A DNA stretch of 64,000 nt from Vicia villosa (lineage: Eukaryota; Streptophyta; Magnoliopsida; Fabales; Fabaceae). The position numbers and the translations under genes were made by a program. The notes below the pieces were generated by a model. It searched no databases, had not been told where the DNA came from, and was given only the letters and a program-made list of their open reading frames with translations. Location: contig NC_081185.1 of assembly GCF_029867415.1 (NCBI RefSeq), forward strand, positions 47,438,766 through 47,502,765, written 5' to 3'. Shown here one piece after another: positions 1 to 13,093 of this stretch. Within the stretch, counting starts at the first letter, position 1; every line of letters begins with the position of its first letter.

Positions 1-1944
1 TCTTGGAGATGCTCAGCTGGGGATTTATGATTTCTGCTTGGGGATTAGAGATATTAATAAACCATGTTGGAGAAGAGCAAAGTGTTGGAGAACCGATAGT
101 GTTGAAGATGTAAACTCTGTTGGGGAGCCATGTCTTTGTCGGGACGAGAACATTTGAAGATGTCTTCTTAATGATTACTCTGTGGGGATATGATCTTGTG
201 AACCCGGCTCTGTGGGAAGACATGGATGTCTTGAACGTTGCCCCCAGTATTATAGTAACAGTCATTCCTGGACTTGCATTGATTAGGACACACAAATGAG
301 TGTTGGTTGAAGTGTTAAACATGCCTTGCATAGCTCTGCCCCAGCTAGTAGGGACTTCGAAGAGATTTTCCTCGCAAGGACCTTATGAGATGTGTACTAT
401 GGGTGGCATGCCCCTAGTACTTAGTATAATGCCCCTAACTGATCGGAAAATAGCTTCAGACCCACTTGGGTGCATGCCTCTGATTGTTTGGAATTCTTGA
501 GAGATTCTTGGAATCTTGACTTGATTGCCCCAGATTGATTGGGAAAAACGTGTCATGCCCCTTGTATACGTAGGAGACATTGCTTCTTAGAGTAATCTTT
601 ATTTGTCGGGATAACTTTCAGTCATTAGTTGTACCCTGTGCGAATTCTTTATGTTGCTAACATTTGAAATTATGTAGCAGAATATGTTTAATAATGAATT
701 CATGAGATGCAATGCATACGTTTGTCTTGAGTTTTTGAAAAAACATTAAAACAGGAGATGTAAAAGCGTGATATTTGTAAAAACATGATATTTGTAACAA
801 CGTGATGTAAAAACGTGATGTTTGTAAAAGACAAATATCAACTCAGCATTTTTGGTAAACCTTAAGGAGTCGGGATACCCTTTTGGTGACAGTATGCTCT
901 CGAACTAACCATGCTTCAGTTAGGACTTTCAAGGGTTGTAACGTGGCTTGGTTCACGGTTTAAGAAACAAAGGCTAAAGGCTCGAAATTTGATTGTACCC
1001 ACCCCTCTTCGTGATGATCTTCAGTCCTATGCTCAGTTAATTCAACTTATGTATTTAGGTTCCAAGAGACTTTTGGATTTGCACCTTTGATAATGATGAT
1101 GGTTCACAAGCAAAGAGAACTTTTGAGATGGCAGTCACTTCTTCCTTTTAGTAGTCATAATATTGTGTTGTTCAGGAATTTATTGACTTCTCTTTGTTCA
1201 TCTTTTTGATATCCCTAACTTTTGCCTGAACTGTCTATTTTGAGCTTACAGTCAGCGGGATGCCTTGATTTATTGCCTAAGTCTTCTTTTTGATTTTTGA
1301 CTTAGCAGGCTTTTCTTTGTGTATATGTTTTTTCAATTTTTTTGAAAGATATTGACTGCCTTGCTTAATGATTGATGAACCATCATTGGCTTTTGATTGA
1401 CATCTCCAACACTTCTTTGAGGTGTGCGGATGAACGCTTGTGATTGAAACCTTTGTTGAAAGGTGTACTGAATGATTTTCTTAAATGCACATCCAAATCA
1501 ACTGAGAACTACCCTACCCCAGGTTATGATCAAGGGTTTTAATTAGTACAAGAAAGAAACTTCTACTCCTTAGGCTCAAAAGGGGTTGACAAGGGATTAA
1601 CATCCTTATATCTCCATTGTCTAGGAATTGAAACAATGCCTGTACATCGTCAGCATAGTCCGCTCAAAAGCATACTGTATGAGGTTGCGGTATCATTTTC
1701 GTCATCCTCCCTTAAAAGGTTCACAGCTTTAGCGGGAGTTAAATATCACAAAACATATGCAAAGTAAAGACGTAATTTAAAATGAATGATAGCAAAATAA
1801 TTTATTCAAGACAAACATATGCAATGCACTGATGATGATTATTAAAACAGATAATGTCTATCATAAGCCGAATGTTTAAACAAACAGGAAAGAAATTGCA
1901 AATGAAAGTAAATCTAATGATCTAAAAGTTCATCTTTCTAGCCA
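1..1944 (-). other. Ogre 3' untranslated region and deletion junction, no gene
   Basis: No ORF with recognisable protein similarity is present. The segment around 1255-1320 (text like 'gcctaagt...gacttagcaggctttt') resembles 51276-51325, directly downstream of the pol stop of the other Ogre, so 1-1320 corresponds to the Ogre 3' untranslated region. Short repeated words occur near 760-830 (gtgatatttgtaaaa variants). Bases 1320-1944 bridge this to the end of the gag remnant and mark where protease and pol are missing. Confidence 0.55.
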
Positions 1945-3309
1945 TCCACAACATTAGCAATCTTGTTGTGATTAGGCATGGGAGCAGTGATCACATTAGG
2001 AGTTGCAGGAGGGTCGAACTCAATTTCACCAGCGTCGATCATGTCTTAGATCTTGTTCTTCAACGGCCATGACTATTAGAATGATATGCGCACCTTGCAT
2101 TGGGCTTGTAACTAGGAGCAGAGGTGTTAGGATTCTTAGGAGGATCCCTTAGGGTAATCAAATTTTCCTTTAGCAGATGTTGTAAGGCTTGAGCTAGCGA
2201 CATATTGATCTTTGCGAACTGACGTCTGGATGTATCTTGTTTGTTTTGACGACCTTGTTGAGGCGCCGGTGTGGAGCTCAGAACTGCCCCAATAGATTGA
2301 TCCTGGTTTATCCTTTTCTGCCCATACACAGCATTGGAATCTGACCTCCCATTGAAATGCTTCTTTGTAGTACCTGAGGATGTAGCCACTTGAATCTTAC
2401 CACTTCGAATGCCACTCTCGACACGTTCCCCAATCAGTATGAGTTCAATGAATCCAGATGATGAACTTCCCAGCAAATGACTATAGAAAGGACCAGTCAG
2501 TGTACTCATAAACATATCGACCAATTCTTTGTCTGCTAAGGAGGGTTTAACTCTTCCAACTAGATCTCTCCATTTTTGAGCATACTCCTTGAAGCTTTCC
2601 TCGGGTCCCATAGACATGCTTTGTAGTTGCATGCGAGTTGGTGCGAGGTCAGCATTGTATTGGTATTGCTGATAAAAAGCAACAACCAAATCTTCCCAGG
2701 TACGGATGTTGGTACTTTCCAGTTGATAGTACCATTCGAGTTGAGTTCCAGATAAGCTTTCTTGGAAAAAGTGGATCCATAGCTTCTTATCGGTAGTATG
2801 AGGTTGAATCTTCCTCACATAAGACCTCAAGTGCAGCTTAGGACAAGAGACTCCATCGTATTTTGCAAAAATTGGAATTTTGAATTTCGGAGGTATAACA
2901 ACTCCAGAGATGAGTCCTAGATCTTCAAAATCCAGTCCAGGTACCTTCTGAATTTCCATGGCTTTCATACGTTCCTCCAGAACCTTGTATTTGTCATCAG
3001 GGTGTTCATCCTCATAGTGATAGTCCTCTTCTTCTTCAGAGGGTTTGGCCGAATCATGGTTACTTTTAGCATCAATTTTGATACTAGCATCATCATCTTG
3101 CTCATCCTCATCACTGTCTTCAGAGGTTTCAGCATCCCTGAGTTGCAAGATCGGTCTAAGCTTTTTCACCTGAGTCTTCTTACCCTTCTTCTTCTTTTTT
3201 TAGTCAGCATAGCTCTCAGCTCTTCTTGCCCCTTGGACAAATTCAGAATCAAGGCTTGGAACTCAGTGTTTTGAGCTTGGAGGTCCTTAACTGATTGTTC
3301 GAGATTCAT
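1945..3309 (-). pseudogene. gag: Ogre gag remnant
   Basis: Gag of the truncated Ogre. The likely start is the Met at 3309-3307, equivalent to an internal Met of the intact gag at 58827. A coiled-coil-like N-terminus is followed by a Lys/Arg tract where the frame breaks (about 3169), an acidic region, and the retrotransposon gag core (LHLRSYVRKIQPHT, EWYYQLES, ESFKEYAQKWRD, LLGSSSSGF). The reading frame stops again at 2060 in the His/Cys region (CAYHSNSHGR), while homologous sequence (GEIEF, then TPNVITAP-like) continues to about 1945 in another frame. There are at least two disruptions and no protease behind it. It would encode particle-forming protein if repaired; here it is a relic. Confidence 0.85.
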
Positions 3310-4465
3310 GATGTTGAAATAAACAGCGAGGACGGATGAGAGACCTATTGTAAGAAACCTGTTATGCGATGTTAGGAATGCAAATGCAGTGTTTTCAAGG
3401 ATCTTTAGGATTTTAGTTAGCAACATTAGAAATTTATTCAGTCACAGCTTCGTCTGAAGAATGTCCTTCCTTGAGAAATCAAGCTCACCATATCAAGTGG
3501 GTCATCGCCTCTGATTCGGGATACTTCTGAATTTGAAAGTATATGGCTAGAGGAAAATAAATCCTCTTGCCCCTTGATAGGTATCGAGTCTTTGAATTGG
3601 AAGGTATGTGGCTAGAGGAAAATAAATCCTCTTTCCCCTTGATAGGAATTTAGTCCTTGATAAGAGTACCTGAAATTGCGCGTCCTAAATTCCTAAGATC
3701 CTTGAAAGGGTTAGTTAAATCATGTTATGCTCATGATGTCATGATGTCATGATGTTATGCAAATGCAGTTCATTAAGTATAGTGTGAGATAGTAAGGACA
3801 AACAAGTCCTTTTAACAAAACCTGCGAGGAAACGGAGGTTAGTAGCAAACACAAACAAGTCACACAAGTCACACAATTTCCTTAGGCTCGGCTTGCATGG
3901 AGTTTAGATCATGTGAGATACCCTTCCCCAAAGGTATTTCTAAGGATAAAGAGATTTCAGCAACAGGTTCTATAAGTTATCCAGAATTGTCAGCCCTTCT
4001 AAAGCACCCTCGGACATGATACATTTGCATCATGCAATGATACTTTGATAAAGGACCTATCTGAATTGTAGCATCGGGTAGCGACTAGTTCTCAACATTT
4101 GTCAAGAGTAGTCCCCCCACCGCGTTCCTAAAGGCCAAGATGGGTTAAGGGTAAATAAAGGTCCTTGAGCTCCGGCGCACCCACAGACACATACATAGAC
4201 CTCCCTCATTTGAGAAAGGTGTGCATATGACTATGGAGTCCTAACTCAAGTGTGAACTTCATATTGACTCATCTCCCACATATGTGAAAGAGGTCGCCAT
4301 GACTATGCCACTCCTAATCTTAAGTGCTCTTGAATCCGGGTATAGGATTCGTCCTTCAGTTATTCCCGAAACAACCCTGAAAAATAAAACAAGCAAAGCA
4401 AACAATAGAAAACATTTAAGTGAATCCTAAACTTTTAAGGTAACCCCTCTTTTTAATCGAAAAAT
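3310..4465 (-). other. Ogre 5' leader without ORF1
   Basis: Between the primer binding site and gag. The stretch 3840-3960 resembles 60530-60620 of the fuller Ogre leader, but the roughly 1.4 kb ORF1 found there is not present. No coding region was recognised. It carries a tandem duplication at 3529-3658. Confidence 0.6.
3529..3658. repeat. Tandem duplication, about 65-bp unit x2
   Basis: Two adjacent units begin gaattTgaaagtatatgg and gaattGgaaggtatgtgg and share the core ggctagaggaaaataaat followed by cctctt and ccccttgatagg. They differ at several positions, so the duplication is not recent. It lies in the Ogre leader. Confidence 0.85.
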
Positions 4466-4483
4466 CCCCAGCAGAGTCGCCAG
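4466..4483 (-). other. Primer binding site of Ogre-like element
   Basis: The minus strand reads TGGCGACTCTGCTGGGGA immediately inside the LTR. This form is the one reported for Ogre elements, which prime with tRNA-Arg. The matching site in the second Ogre is at 61126-61144 (TGGCGACTCTGCTGAGGAT). Confidence 0.8.
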
Positions 4484-4487
4484 TTCT

Positions 4488-7400
4488 GTAATACGGTGAA
4501 CTGACTTTTTTATCGAAATGTCGCGGTTAAGCAAGAGTCGCCACCGACTTTTATTGTATCCAAAATTCAGAAAGGCTAAAAGAACAGAAAAAACCTTTAA
4601 AAGAAATTTTGATTTCGGGGGGTAATTTATGCCAAGGGAAGGTGTAAGGCACCCTTTACATCCATGGTTATCCATGGGCTCTTAATTGCTTTGCTCTTTT
4701 GAAAGAAATGTAGAAGAAGTGAATACGGACTTTAGCTCGTAAATGAGCGTAGCCTTATTGAAGGTTTTTGAAAAAGTGTAAGAAAAAGATTTAAGCCATA
4801 GCAAGGCAATTAGGAGCAATTACCTTAATAATGTAGAAAAAACAAGTCTTTTAGGCTTTCAGGGTGAAAGGGTCTATCCATGCCATAAGAGGGCAGGAAG
4901 CTTTCGTTTGGATGTTAACGGGTCATCGAGTCATCGTTCACCATAAGACTATCCCATGCCATAGAGAGGCAGGTAGTCTAAGGGAAGGATCAGAATAGCC
5001 TTTCGTTAGGCAACCAGAGGACACCTCAGCCCTTCGTAGGCAACTTCCGAGGGAGGAGATCAGTTTAGTGTATCGAAGGCAGCATCATTAGGGACTTATG
5101 ATCTTTGCCGAGGCAACATGGCAGAGGTATCCTCGTATTTGAGGGACATGGCTATTCTGCAAAAAACACAAGGCAACAAGGCAACAAGCAACAAGAGGGG
5201 TTACCAAAAAAAGTGTGCGTGGGTGCAACAATCATGTGATTAATTCAGAATTTTAATCTTATAATTAGTGATGCTAATTCAGTTCAAGGTTATCACTCCC
5301 TAGGATTACTAACCACGTCAATTAATATTGGGAAGGGGAAAAAGAAACCAGCGAGGGAAAGGGAGAATGAAGCCAGCGGATCAATAGTGCTACAGGTCTA
5401 ACACAAGTAATAATTAAAATAAATCAGGGTTTTAGGGTTACCGACTATTGAGCTTTGACGGTTGGCAAATCCTGAAAATTGGAAAAGGGAGAAATAAACA
5501 TAAAATAGTGAGTGTATGGCTAATTCAATGACAATGAAGGCTAGCCCTAATTAAATAAAAGAGGGCAAGATAAATATTTAAACATAAAATAAAACTTAGC
5601 TTTTTATTTGATCTGATATGGTTCGTAGTCAGAGGTAGCCTCGGGGTTAACCCTGAAAAATAGGCAAAAAGGGGCAAAATGTGTGAGTGCAAAAGAGTTC
5701 ATTGACTTTTGAGGTTTTAATCCTAGTAACCACTTCGTAATGCAAATAAAGATTTAAATGAAAATAAAATCAGAACTTAGCTTCGTAAAAGGCGTGGCGC
5801 GTAGTCGGAAGAAACCCTATTGCTAACCCTGAAAAATTGCACAAAGAAAAAGAAAATTTCTTAGTGTAGGCATGATCTTCGCAAACCCTGATTAGGGCAC
5901 AAGTTAATCATGATTAATAGAATAAATAGAATTAAATTAATTAATTATTGGTTTTCAACCTAATTAATTAATTTGATGAAAATCAGATTTTGATTAAATA
6001 TTTAATCCAAGTGTGTATTTTTTAAACAATTGAATAAGAACTAATAATCAAATAAATAATATTAACAATTTAAATCAACTAAAAAAACAATTAAGATACA
6101 ATTAAAATAAATAATATATTATTATTATTTATTATGTTTTTAGGAAAAAGAGAAATTTAAAAAGAAAAATGAAAAGAAAATTTATTAAAAAAATAAAATA
6201 AATATAATTATTGTTGAATAAAAATAATAAGCAAATTAGAAGACTCAGCTTTTATTCAGTGTGGATGGCTCTTGTTGGTGCACCATAGACCAACGTCATA
6301 TGAATCCTTGGATTAGCCTCATGGAAGATCCAATCGGTGGATGAACGAAGGCACATGCGTGAACATGTAGCACTGGATCGGACGACATCATATATCATGT
6401 GAATTAAGCCAAAAACAAACCCCCCACCAGGGATCGAACTGGTGTCATGGAGGACAAAGGGCCAAACGCGCGCGCTACCACTGGACTGCCTTTTTCTTGC
6501 TGTCAATTACATGACAATTAATTAATATAAACAAAATCAAATGATTCAAAATTTGGAACCTGGAATTCGCGCCCAAGCTTAGTCATCTTCCTCGCAGGGA
6601 CTGAACGTTTAGCCACGATTTTGCCTCCATTTAGCTACGAATTGTTTGGAAGCTTTCTCTGCAAAAGTAGAAAATCATGGAAACATATTATAAATTCAAT
6701 TAAGAAGCATGGATCGATTGGAGATTGTCTTGTGAATTCAACAGTGCCCTTGATTTTGGCCAATTTTCCCTAGACCAAGAGATCCCAATTGAAGGTTCTA
6801 AAATTCTAACAATGGTGGAAAGCTTCATCCTGCACTTAAACTCTAATCAAATTATCCAGAGAGCACAAAAAACTCATAAAGAATACAAATACACACTCAA
6901 CTTATATCAATTATGTCTGAATCAACGAAAACAAACTCGAATTAAGGGAAGCAAACCGAGAACGTGTAGGGGGCGGTTCTGCGCGTGAACGGGCTTGGAG
7001 GCGATTCATATAACTTCAGGGAACACTAAAGGATAGATTGAAGTCTTCAAATGTCCTTGAATTGGCTTCCAAAACAGAAAACGCAATTGGCTCGTTCTTG
7101 AACTTTTGAAGGTTCAGTTGGAACTTTTGGAGGCCGAAAAAAATCCTTTTGAGGTCTGGAATCCTTGTCCTTATGTAGTGAATTAGTTTAGGTTAACAAA
7201 ATTGGAGAGAATCCAATCAAATCATGTGTTTTTGATGTTGAATATTTGATTGAAATTCCTCATATGAGGTCCTTCTATTTTGGTCAACAATTTCTTTTTC
7301 AATCTTCCTTCCATGTTTTTTATATCAAATATTTGGCATATATGATGATTAAAATTGATTGGAAAATAAATCCAAACAAATCTTTTCTATTTTCTTTCAA

Positions 7401-8357
7401 AACATTTGATTAAATTGATTTTTTTAATGAATAAAAATTCATAAAAAATCAAATAATTATCAATAATTCGTGGTATTGGATATGGATCTCATTGGTGGCT
7501 TGTGAAACAAGATTGGGCCAAAAAAATTGGGCTCCTTTACAAGAAAATCCATTTTGAGGCCTTTTCTTTCACATTTTTCCCTTTAAAATTGTCCAACTTT
7601 GACAAGGCATATCTCCCTCAATTATTAAGATATGGAGGAGTTCTAGGACTTTTTGGAAACCTCGAGATGTCCTCTACAAGCCACTTTGGAGGCTTTTTTC
7701 CATTTGATTATTTTATCTTGATGATATTGGCTTTGACAAAAAACTGCTTTTGGTTGACTTTCAAAAAGGACCTATAATCTTTTGATCCATATCTCTCAAG
7801 TGAAGCATTTTTAGACTTGGCATGTGAGAGACAAAATTGTAGAGAATTCAATTTCCTTCAAAATAAGCTTTGGATGGGAAATTTCTGATGTTCCATGTAG
7901 GAGTTATGGCTGGTCAAAGTTTAGTTGACTTTCTCCTTTGAAAAACCCTAATTTAGAAACTTTTTGAATTGTTATTTTTTATCTTTCCTTGATGAACCAT
8001 GATCAGTCCTTGATCAAATGGTGAATGATACTTCAAAATAAGGATGTTGTAAAAAAATCAGGAGTTTTGACTGTACTTTGACCATAGTTGACTTTTAGGT
8101 CAACCCAGTCGACTGTTGACTTTCTGAGCAATTGAGTGATCAATCTTTTGAATTGAGGACTGAAATTTGTCATGGAGTTAATGTGGGGTATCATAGACCA
8201 TATGGGATGTCTTGAATCCTTTGGTTCATTGATTTTCCTTCAAAGCAACAAAACCCTAAATCTTTGAGCCTTGTTTAGGAGAGAGTGTCTTTGAGCTTTG
8301 AGCCTTGATTTGAGTTTGAATAGGAGAAATAGTATGGGAAAATTTTGGGGTATGACA
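4488..8357 (-). mobile_element. 5' LTR of the truncated Ogre (3.87 kb)
   Basis: The minus strand starts TGTCATACCCCAAAATTT at 8357 and ends next to the primer binding site at 4488 with CGTATTACA, a slightly mutated form of the expected end. The whole segment aligns by eye with 61149-64000 (for example 7575-7785 with 63790-64000) and with the + strand solo LTR at 19503-22993. It is AT-rich (long A/T runs at 5900-6250) and holds no gene; the short ORFs inside look like chance. Confidence 0.85.
6421..6491 (-). other. tRNA-like sequence inside the Ogre LTR
   Basis: On the minus strand a D-arm/box A-like stretch (GTCCAGTGGTAGCGC) is followed about 40 nt later by a T-arm/box B-like stretch (CCAGTTCGATCCCTGG) with a short stem. 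The anticodon part and acceptor stem do not fold into a convincing modern tRNA, so this looks like a captured or decayed tRNA, or a SINE head, lying sense to the LTR. Confidence 0.55.
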
Positions 8358-10068
8358 AAATAAAATCAACTTGGTAGGACTGACTTATTGCTACGACATG
8401 TTTTGATGCAATTTCGTTTGGCAGCAACCATTTGGGCTACGACATGTTTTGGCTACGGAATGTTATTAACAACTACATTAAGGAATTTCTATACATGCTG
8501 TGTAAACACCACTTATTTTGGGTTCTTTGTTTACAAACGACTATGTCGTGTTTTTTAACTTTTGTAGTCACAATTAGTGTTAATGGCCTATTTATTACTC
8601 TTTGCCATTTCAATATTCCGTTTCTGTTTACACTATCAGTCCCTGTAACCTCATAAAATTTAAGAAACAAGCTAAGATGCAGTAGTGAGAAATGCAGTAT
8701 CATCGTTGCACATGACTTATGAGCAGATCATGGTGAATAATATAAGTAACAAAATGCGTGCTAGAGGTATCAGTAAAAGTTAAAGCATGGACTTTGACAG
8801 TTTGAATACGGTATCGACAAATAGTAACAGACTTAACAAAAGTAGCAGTTACACAACGACAAGTAGAAGCAAGGAATTGTCTTATAACAAAATTTGCTCT
8901 AAGGTTCCCGTGATTGATTTTTAAATTGACAAAAAGACAGGATTGGATGTGATTGACAGAGTAAATGTGGCTAGATAATATGCACAACTTTTCTCAACAA
9001 TGATACTTCTTTGTGTAAATACACAACAATATTAAGGCAGACGTGTTTCAGATGCAAGATTTTCACAGTTCTTCTTGCACCTTCAATTTTTTAGCTTCGC
9101 CGGGACCTTGGCTTTGGTTAAATGTTGTATCGCATCATGATGTACATATCGAAATATCAACGTGATTGCAGTTCTATTGAAAAGGGGTGGATTTTATTGT
9201 TTTATTTTATTTTAGTTCTTGAGTGTATAGACAATGAGAATTTGGTATTTATGGTAGTTCTGCGATGCATGTATTATGTTGTTGGTTGGGTTAATGCTGC
9301 CTATACCTTTTGACAGTTGAAAATCTTTGTAACTAAATTTTTGTTTTGCTGTGATAAATAGTCCATGTCAATAGGATAATAAATAGAAATACTTAAAAGA
9401 TAAGAGATTTGTGCCATTGGTTTGCTTTAGGAAGTATTATGCTGTGATAAATAGTCTAGGTGTTGTGTTTGAAAAACACCTGAATTATGCTGTTGTGTCA
9501 CAGTGGTCAAATTGTTAAAAAGGAGTTCAACAAAAAGCTTTGATAATAATCAATTAAGCCTACTAATGATCCTTTGTTTGGAAGCATTTTACATTGCTTA
9601 AATTTCATGGTAAGTTCCAGAAATATTATGTAACTACCAGCACGTTCGAATCATTCTAAATTTTTTATGAACATCATTCACATAATTTTTAACACCTAAG
9701 ATTCCAAACTTTCAATCATATAACCAAACATCAAAAACCACTACAATTTTACCATTAGACAAAGTTAATTAACTATAAAATACAAATAAACTTTGCAAAG
9801 AAACTAATACACCACACGTATTTCAAATTTTCAATATCACTTGTCCTCTTTACTTTTTTTCATTTTTCAGTGTTGTTTGTTTACTAAGTACTTCTTCTTA
9901 TCTATAATATAAGATTAATATAATTACAACTTTTAAAATTTTATTTATTTTTCAAATATATAACTAAATATGATACTCAAATATTATGAAACATTTTTTA
10001 TTTTATGCCTAATAATATTTTAATAAATATATTGTTCTTATTTTTTATTCTTCATTTGTTCTATTAAG
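8358..10068. other. No gene recognised
   Basis: Low-copy-looking AT-rich sequence. Short ORFs in several frames have no recognisable domain. The words 'gctacgacatgttttg' (8390-8450) and 'gctgtgataaatagtc' (9348-9460) each occur twice. It could hold the non-coding tail of a host locus, but nothing in the sequence proves it. Confidence 0.4.
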
Positions 10069-10080
10069 AAAATGCGCGTC

Positions 10081-10834
10081 TGAATGTTAGAGATATTGAA
10101 GTTTGGAATACTACAACCTTAATGAAACTGCTTTGGAATTTGAGTGGTAAAGAAGACTCACTTTGGGTAAGGTGGATACAAGCATACTATGTTAAAAACA
10201 ACAGCCTGCTGGAGATTCAAAGTAAAATTACTGATTCATGGATTATGAAGGCCATACTTAGACAAAGAGATGATCTCAAAAAGATGGGGAAAATGGATGG
10301 AATCATGACTGAATCTAAATTCAATATGGGCAACATTTACAGGTTATTGCAAGATAATGGGCAGAAGGTAGAGTGGCGAAATCTGCTGTGTGGAAATAAT
10401 GCTAGACCCCGCGTCATGAGAGGTTGGCAACGAAAGACCGATTATATAGGTTTGGCATGACCGACAACACTAAATGTTGTTTCTGTTCTAGTGAGGAAAC
10501 AATGAGGCATTTATTCTTTGAATGTGAAGTTATGAAGGATATCTGGAAGGAGGTCCTAAGATGGGTGCAAATTCACCATATCCCAAAAGCATGGCACGAA
10601 GAAATTACGTGGATTATGCAGCAGACAAAGGGAAAAGGCGCTAGGGCCGCTGTTCTCAAAATGCCGGCATCTGAAACTACATATGAACTTTGGAGGATTC
10701 GGAATAACAAAAGCTTTGGTGAGAATGTTGATACCAAAATAGTTGGAAAAAGAATTATAGATACACTTGTATACAGAGGGTGGAATATAAATGAACTGAG
10801 GAAATATATCTCTATCCTAATGTTAGAGGGATAA
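10081..10834 (+). pseudogene. LINE ORF2 C-terminal fragment (zf-RVT region)
   Basis: This is the C-terminal part of a plant L1-type ORF2, read in one frame to about 10458 and in an overlapping frame to 10834, so there is one frameshift near 10430-10455. Visible marks are the cysteine/histidine cluster CCFCSSEETMRHLFFEC of the zinc-binding domain that follows reverse transcriptase in plant LINEs, and Trp-rich helices (LWRIRNNKSF). The endonuclease and polymerase parts are missing through 5' truncation. It is not functional. It is unrelated in detail to the larger LINE at 30787-45973. Confidence 0.8.
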
Positions 10835-10952
10835 TAGTTTATAGTCTTTTGTTAGTCATTGAGGGTTTCAGAATAGAGGCCGGATCCGATGAAGGATCGC
10901 TTGTACTTATTGATTTTTTGAAGTAATAAAGTATCTTATTTTAAAAATTAAA
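10081..10952 (+). mobile_element. 5'-truncated LINE insertion with 12-bp target duplication
   Basis: The 12-mer AAAATGCGCGTC occurs at 10069-10080 and again at 10953-10964, exactly flanking a segment that begins inside a LINE ORF2 and ends in a 3' untranslated region with an A/T-rich tail. This is the signature of target-primed reverse transcription with 5' truncation. The element is only 872 bp long. Confidence 0.85.
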
Positions 10953-11756
10953 AAAATGCGCGTCCCGTACTAGAACTCGTGCGTATATACGGATTTGTTA
11001 CTAGTTTGTTTATATAGTTAAAACACACAAATACTATTTTTTTATAATTAATAAACTAAAATAAACTCTAAGTACCACATACTTTAAATTTTGCACTTCA
11101 TAATAAATCATATTTGCCATGCCACATTCAAACTTTATAAATTATAAACAAGAAGGATGAGAAATTTCGTCCTATTATAGCAATGGGACTTGGAATAAGT
11201 CAAATAACAACAGCTTTGATGTTTATGCGATATCTTTGGTTTTCCATTGAAATAATTGCATCTATTTGTCAATCTCTATGTAATTTTTTATTAAAATATG
11301 AAAAGCAACTTTAACAAAAACTAATAAATTAAAGACCTTGAGTCAACAAAATAAATTAATTAAAGAGCTGGTCATCTTCTTGAACTAACAATAAGATTAA
11401 CAATATGTATTTTCACATTTCATTCTCTAGCTCATTCAACTTCAACAATTTTCTCTTAACAAGCCTCTCATCTGTCAATCCTCAGTATTGAATCTTCCAG
11501 CCTTCCAAGTAAGTATGAATTTAAATTTTAAATCTTGTTTTGCTACTCACTTAATCTCTAACTTACTAATAACAAAGAGTAAATAAAAACGTAAATAGAA
11601 ACAAACGAATATGATATTTGTTTATACAATTCAGTCAAATGTGTCTGTGTATTATAAATGAAATAATCTAATGCTTCAATATGACTGAACTGATATGTAA
11701 AATGTCGATTTATATGATTTCTTTTGTTCTATCTTTGTAGTCATAATGAACTTAAA

Positions 11757-11911
11757 GGCAGTGCATTGTCAATGTAAAATATTTTATACGGTTAATGCAT
11801 CACAACTCTTAAAAAGAAATACTTTATATGTGAATTTAAAAAAAAAGTCAAACGTCTAAATAAATTAACGGTTATGACTGTCAAATACTTTACACTGTCG
11901 GTGTATTTCCA
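11757..11911. repeat. Small MITE-like element
   Basis: Imperfect inverted ends: ggcagtgcattgtcaatgt near 11757 and acactgtcggtgtatttcc ending near 11910, with TTAAA on both sides (11752-11756 and 11912-11916). The ends resemble a family with 'cactgacagtgtaaaat'-type termini that is common in legume DNA. The length of about 155 bp leaves no room for a transposase. Confidence 0.55.
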
Positions 11912-12102
11912 TTAAATCCTACTAAAATGTGGTTATTTAAAAAATAAACTAATTTGATAAATATATTACTAAAAATTTGAATAGACAACTTTCTAGCAAC
12001 TAAAACTCAGTAACCACTAAGTTACATGTTTAATATTATTTATTTTTAAAACAAAATTATATATTATCTATTTTATTATATTTCTATTAAATTCAACTTA
12101 AA

Positions 12103-12162
12103 ATTTGGATTTTAATTATTTAAGACTCTGTGATTTGGATTTTAATTATTTAAGACTCTGTG
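12103..12162. repeat. 30-bp tandem duplication
   Basis: A 30-bp unit beginning atttggattttaattatt is present twice with no mismatch, at 12103-12132 and 12133-12162. Confidence 0.9.
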
Positions 12163-12256
12163 TTGTGGGTCTCGTTAGACTTTGACATGACAAATCCTAA
12201 TTGTATTGTCTCTTTTTTACCTGGGGTTTGAATATATAATTCTTCACGTACCTGAA

Positions 12257-12420
12257 AAGGTTGGCTCAGCGGAAGGGAGCTCGGGTCCCAAGAGTTTGGT
12301 CTTTTTGGAGTCTCGAGTTTGATGGATCCCAGGAAAAAAAAAATCCCAAACCCTCAAGAGTTACGCAGGGTGAAAGCCCAATCTAACTAGTTGGATACCA
12401 CATATATTAAAAAAAAACAA
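12257..12420 (+). repeat. tRNA-derived SINE-like element
   Basis: Box A-like (TTGGCTCAGCGG, about 12261-12272) and box B-like (GAGTTTGATGGATCCC, 12315-12330) motifs are followed by a non-tRNA body and an A-rich tail at about 12408-12420. The spacing fits an RNA polymerase III promoter. No clear target duplication was found, so the limits are approximate. Confidence 0.5.
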
Positions 12421-12545
12421 AATGGAGGTGTTTATCCCATGTAATAATTTTTTGGTGGTGTTTAAATTGCACTCTTAGGGGTAATCCAAACAAAAAAAAT
12501 TACAGGAGTATTAACCCACTAATCAATAGCCACATTAATGTATTA

Positions 12546-13050
<505 letters not shown>

Positions 13051-13093
13051 ATTTTCACCCATATCTTGATAAATTAACTACTTATTTTACAGA

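Larger units (their letters stand above)
1..8357 (-). mobile_element. Ogre-like Ty3/gypsy element, internally deleted (partial)
   Basis: Read on the minus strand from 8357 this is a 3.87 kb LTR, a tRNA-Arg-type primer binding site, a leader, a broken gag and then a 3' region that leaves the window at base 1. Gag and the primer site match the fuller Ogre at 50070-64000. ORF1, protease, reverse transcriptase, RNase H and integrase are all absent: sequence resembling the tail just past pol (1255-1320) lies only about 0.6 kb beyond the gag remnant. It therefore depends on other copies or is dead. The second LTR and target duplication lie outside the window. Confidence 0.8.

Noticed and set aside
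6421..6491. Functional tRNA gene
   Set aside because: The box A and box B parts look right but no proper acceptor stem or anticodon loop forms, and it sits in an LTR; kept only as tRNA-like.
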